Positions 62,923 to 64,000 of a DNA stretch of 64,000 bases are shown here, one piece after another (the first letter of the stretch is position 1; each line of letters starts with the position of its first letter). Location: contig JAJBVE010000068.1 of the NCBI GenBank assembly GCA_020859995.1, positions 1 through 64,000 on the forward strand, in the 5' to 3' direction. The notes beneath the pieces are model-generated. The model was not told the origin of the DNA, searched no databases, and was given only the letters and a program-made list of their open reading frames with translations. The position numbers and the translations under genes were made by a program. The DNA is from Clostridiales bacterium (GTDB lineage: Bacteria; Bacillota; Clostridia; Lachnospirales; Lachnospiraceae).

Positions 62923-64000
62923 ATGGATTCTATTATAGTATCCGCAAAGACAGTGGAAGATGCCCTTACAGAGGCGTCCATTCAGCTTGGTACGAGCAGG
63001 GACAATATAGAGTATACCGTGATTGACGGGGGTTCGAAAGGTCTGATTTTTGGCATTGGCGGCAGAAATGCTACAATTGAAGCTAAGAAAAAGGTTACAG
63101 ATGAAGAACTGATGAAAGAAATTTTTGAGGACAAGCCTCAGAAAGCGAAAAAAGAAGAGAGAAAAGATTCCAGGAGAGAAAACAGGGATTTTCGGTCAGA
63201 GACCAGAAAAGACAGCAAAGAGGATAAATCAGACAGAAAAGAGAGCAAAAAAGAAGAAAAGAGAGAGACTAAGGATACGAAAGCCTCTCAGAAGGATATC
63301 AGGAAAGAGTCTAAGAAAGACTCAAAGAAAGAATTCAAAGAGGAGAACGGAAAGGAATCTGTTAAAGAGGCTAAGAAGGATTCTGAAAAGGAAGCACTCA
63401 AAAATGTTGTAAAAGAAGCGGATAAAGCAGAAAATACGGAAAAACGGGAAGCTCTGGAAACCGCTGCGCCGCAGTCAGAGTCGACAGAGAGTGCGGAGAA
63501 TACCCGCGGCAGCTATGAAAAAAGGAACAGAGGCCGCAGAGATTACGACCGGAAAGATAAAAAGCCTGCGCAGTACGATTCCAAAGATAAAAGCAGCAGA
63601 GCGTATGATAAAAATCCGGATGGTAAACCGGAAGCTGAGATTGCTGCTGGAAGCGTAGAAAAGAAAGCAGAAGAGGAAGAAACTAAAATTCCAAGGACGC
63701 CGGTGGATCCGGAAGAGGCAAAATCCCGTGCTGTTGATTTTCTGAAGCAGGTACTTAGTACCATGGGAATGGATGTAGAAGTAAAAGCGGAATTTGAAGA
63801 TGGCGTTCTTTGTCTGGATATAGAAGGCGAAGATATGGGGATTATGATTGGCAAACGCGGCCAGACTCTTGATTCCCTGCAGTATCTGACCAGTCTTGTA
63901 GTAAACAGAGGCAAGGATTCTTACGTGCGTGTGAAGCTGGATACGGAAGATTACCGCAATCGCCGGAAAGCAACACTGGAGAATCTTGCAAAGAATATTG
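62923..64000 (+). CDS. jag: RNA-binding protein Jag (KhpB/EloR), truncated by window end; long charged linker
   Basis: MDSIIVSAKTVEDALTEASIQLGTSRDNIEYTVIDGGSKGLIFGIGGRNATIEAKKK (Jag_N), then KH domain IEGEDMGIMIGKRGQTLDSLQYLTSLVVNR and start of R3H. Confidence 0.93.
   Translation, partial: MDSIIVSAKTVEDALTEASIQLGTSRDNIEYTVIDGGSKGLIFGIGGRNATIEAKKKVTDEELMKEIFEDKPQKAKKEERKDSRRENRDFRSETRKDSKEDKSDRKESKKEEKRETKDTKASQKDIRKESKKDSKKEFKEENGKESVKEAKKDSEKEALKNVVKEADKAENTEKREALETAAPQSESTESAENTRGSYEKRNRGRRDYDRKDKKPAQYDSKDKSSRAYDKNPDGKPEAEIAAGSVEKKAEEEETKIPRTPVDPEEAKSRAVDFLKQVLSTMGMDVEVKAEFEDGVLCLDIEGEDMGIMIGKRGQTLDSLQYLTSLVVNRGKDSYVRVKLDTEDYRNRRKATLENLAKNI

Overview
This 64 kb window carries the replication origin of a Firmicutes (Lachnospiraceae/Clostridia-like) chromosome. 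The right ~14 kb has the classic order jag<-yidC<-yidD<-rnpA<-rpmH | oriC | dnaA-dnaN-S4-recF-gyrB-gyrA, transcribed divergently, with DnaA-box clusters on both sides of dnaA. The left ~50 kb is accessory. It contains two separated halves of a PilT/PilC-type pilus (pseudopilus) locus, two DUF4143 ATPases, two Uma2-family nucleases, a Schlafen/AlbA_2-type gene between perfect 39-bp direct repeats, ABC exporters, a GH1/LacI unit, Big2-domain surface proteins, a two-component system, metK under a SAM-I (S-box) riboswitch, and a secreted HExxH protease of PPEP/anthrax-lethal-factor type under a c-di-GMP-I (GEMM) riboswitch. The points I rate highest are: (1) the c-di-GMP riboswitch and PPEP-like protease; (2) iterated 33-34 bp direct repeats of unrelated sequence at the promoters/leaders of both DUF4143 ATPase genes; (3) a 5' leader with mutually exclusive pairings in front of the pilT operon; (4) a 143-bp palindrome at the gyrB 3' end; (5) three back-to-back hairpins ahead of a giant ABC transporter; (6) a dispersed ~80-bp palindromic repeat family; (7) period-repeat (minisatellite-like) insertions inside otherwise conserved enzymes. 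All assignments come from reading the sequence and supplied translations; no searches or folding were run.
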